From assembly GCA_002401525.1 (NCBI GenBank), contig NVTH01000041.1:16260-21553 (forward strand): 5,294 nucleotides of DNA. The letters are read 5' to 3'. Under the pieces are notes generated by a model that was not told where the DNA came from, made no database searches, and worked only from the letters and a program-made list of their open reading frames with translations. The position numbers and the translations under genes are program-made. Positions 5,213-5,294 of the stretch are shown piece by piece. Numbering within the stretch: the stretch's first letter is position 1; each line of letters begins with the position of its first letter. This DNA is from Moraxellaceae bacterium. GTDB taxonomy: Bacteria; Pseudomonadota; Gammaproteobacteria; Pseudomonadales; UBA3067.

Positions 5213-5294
5213 CTATTCAGCACCCTGATTCATTAAGTCCATTTCTTGCTGGATGAAATCTGGCCATTCACCACGAAACAGGCACTCAAGCGCC
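5213..5294 (-). CDS. Unidentified protein, last 26 codons, convergent
   Basis: Read on the minus strand from the window edge, an open frame encodes ALECLFRGEWPDFIQQEMDL followed by MNQGAE and a TAG stop at 5213-5215. Of the other two minus-strand frames, one meets TGA within three codons and the other ends at TAA after about 18 codons. The composition (Trp, Phe and acidic residues in a likely helix) looks like a real protein C-terminus, and a convergent gene fits the repeat-rich gap beside it. Only the tail is visible, so no family can be named. A chance frame of this length is possible. Confidence 0.45.
   Translation of the reverse strand, partial: ALECLFRGEWPDFIQQEMDLMNQGAE

Noticed and set aside
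5181..5213. GTTACT/AGTAAC inverted repeat as a terminator for the minus-strand gene
   Set aside because: The 6-bp stem is AT-rich, has a loop of about 21 nt and overlaps the stop codon.

Overview
This window looks like a stretch of proteobacterial chromosome, most likely from a gammaproteobacterium. That inference rests on the mid-range G+C with AT-rich gaps, AGGA-type ribosome sites about 8 nt before ATG starts, an outer-membrane type lipoprotein, and a dRS3-like ATTCCC-N8-GGGAAT repeat of a kind common in proteobacterial intergenic DNA. A genus cannot be assigned from the sequence alone.

Layout: positions 1-435 hold the C-terminal end of a family I CoA-transferase of the acetyl-CoA hydrolase / 4-hydroxybutyrate CoA-transferase type. 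A 238-bp gap with a possible promoter follows. Two tandem, paralogous family III (CaiB/BaiF) CoA-transferase genes occupy 674-1876 and 1946-3130. They align without a gap over about 388 residues at roughly 54% identity counted by eye. A second gap (3131-3253) carries a 12-bp direct repeat and the best promoter candidate in the window. It is followed by a carboxymuconolactone decarboxylase-like (CMD/AhpD-fold) gene at 3254-3823 and, 37 bp later, a Lys/Ala-rich lipoprotein gene with an internal duplication at 3861-4841. A rho-independent terminator at 4860-4883 closes the run.

The last 400 bp are non-coding except at the end. They contain a G-poor 20-bp tandem array (about 5041-5130, with decayed units back to about 4940), a dRS3-like palindrome at 5134-5153, and the last 26 codons of a convergent minus-strand gene (5213-5294) that I do not recognise.

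Three CoA-transferases of two unrelated folds plus a CMD-like protein suggest catabolism of an organic acid that is activated by moving CoA from one acyl-CoA to another. The substrate cannot be read from the sequence. The lipoprotein is probably cotranscribed with the CMD gene, but no metabolic link is visible. I see no mobile element, CRISPR array, RNA gene or clearly new system. The points most worth following are the duplicated CaiB pair with altered active-site surroundings, the shared motif in the two promoter gaps, the two-repeat lipoprotein, and the tandem array beside the dRS3-like element.
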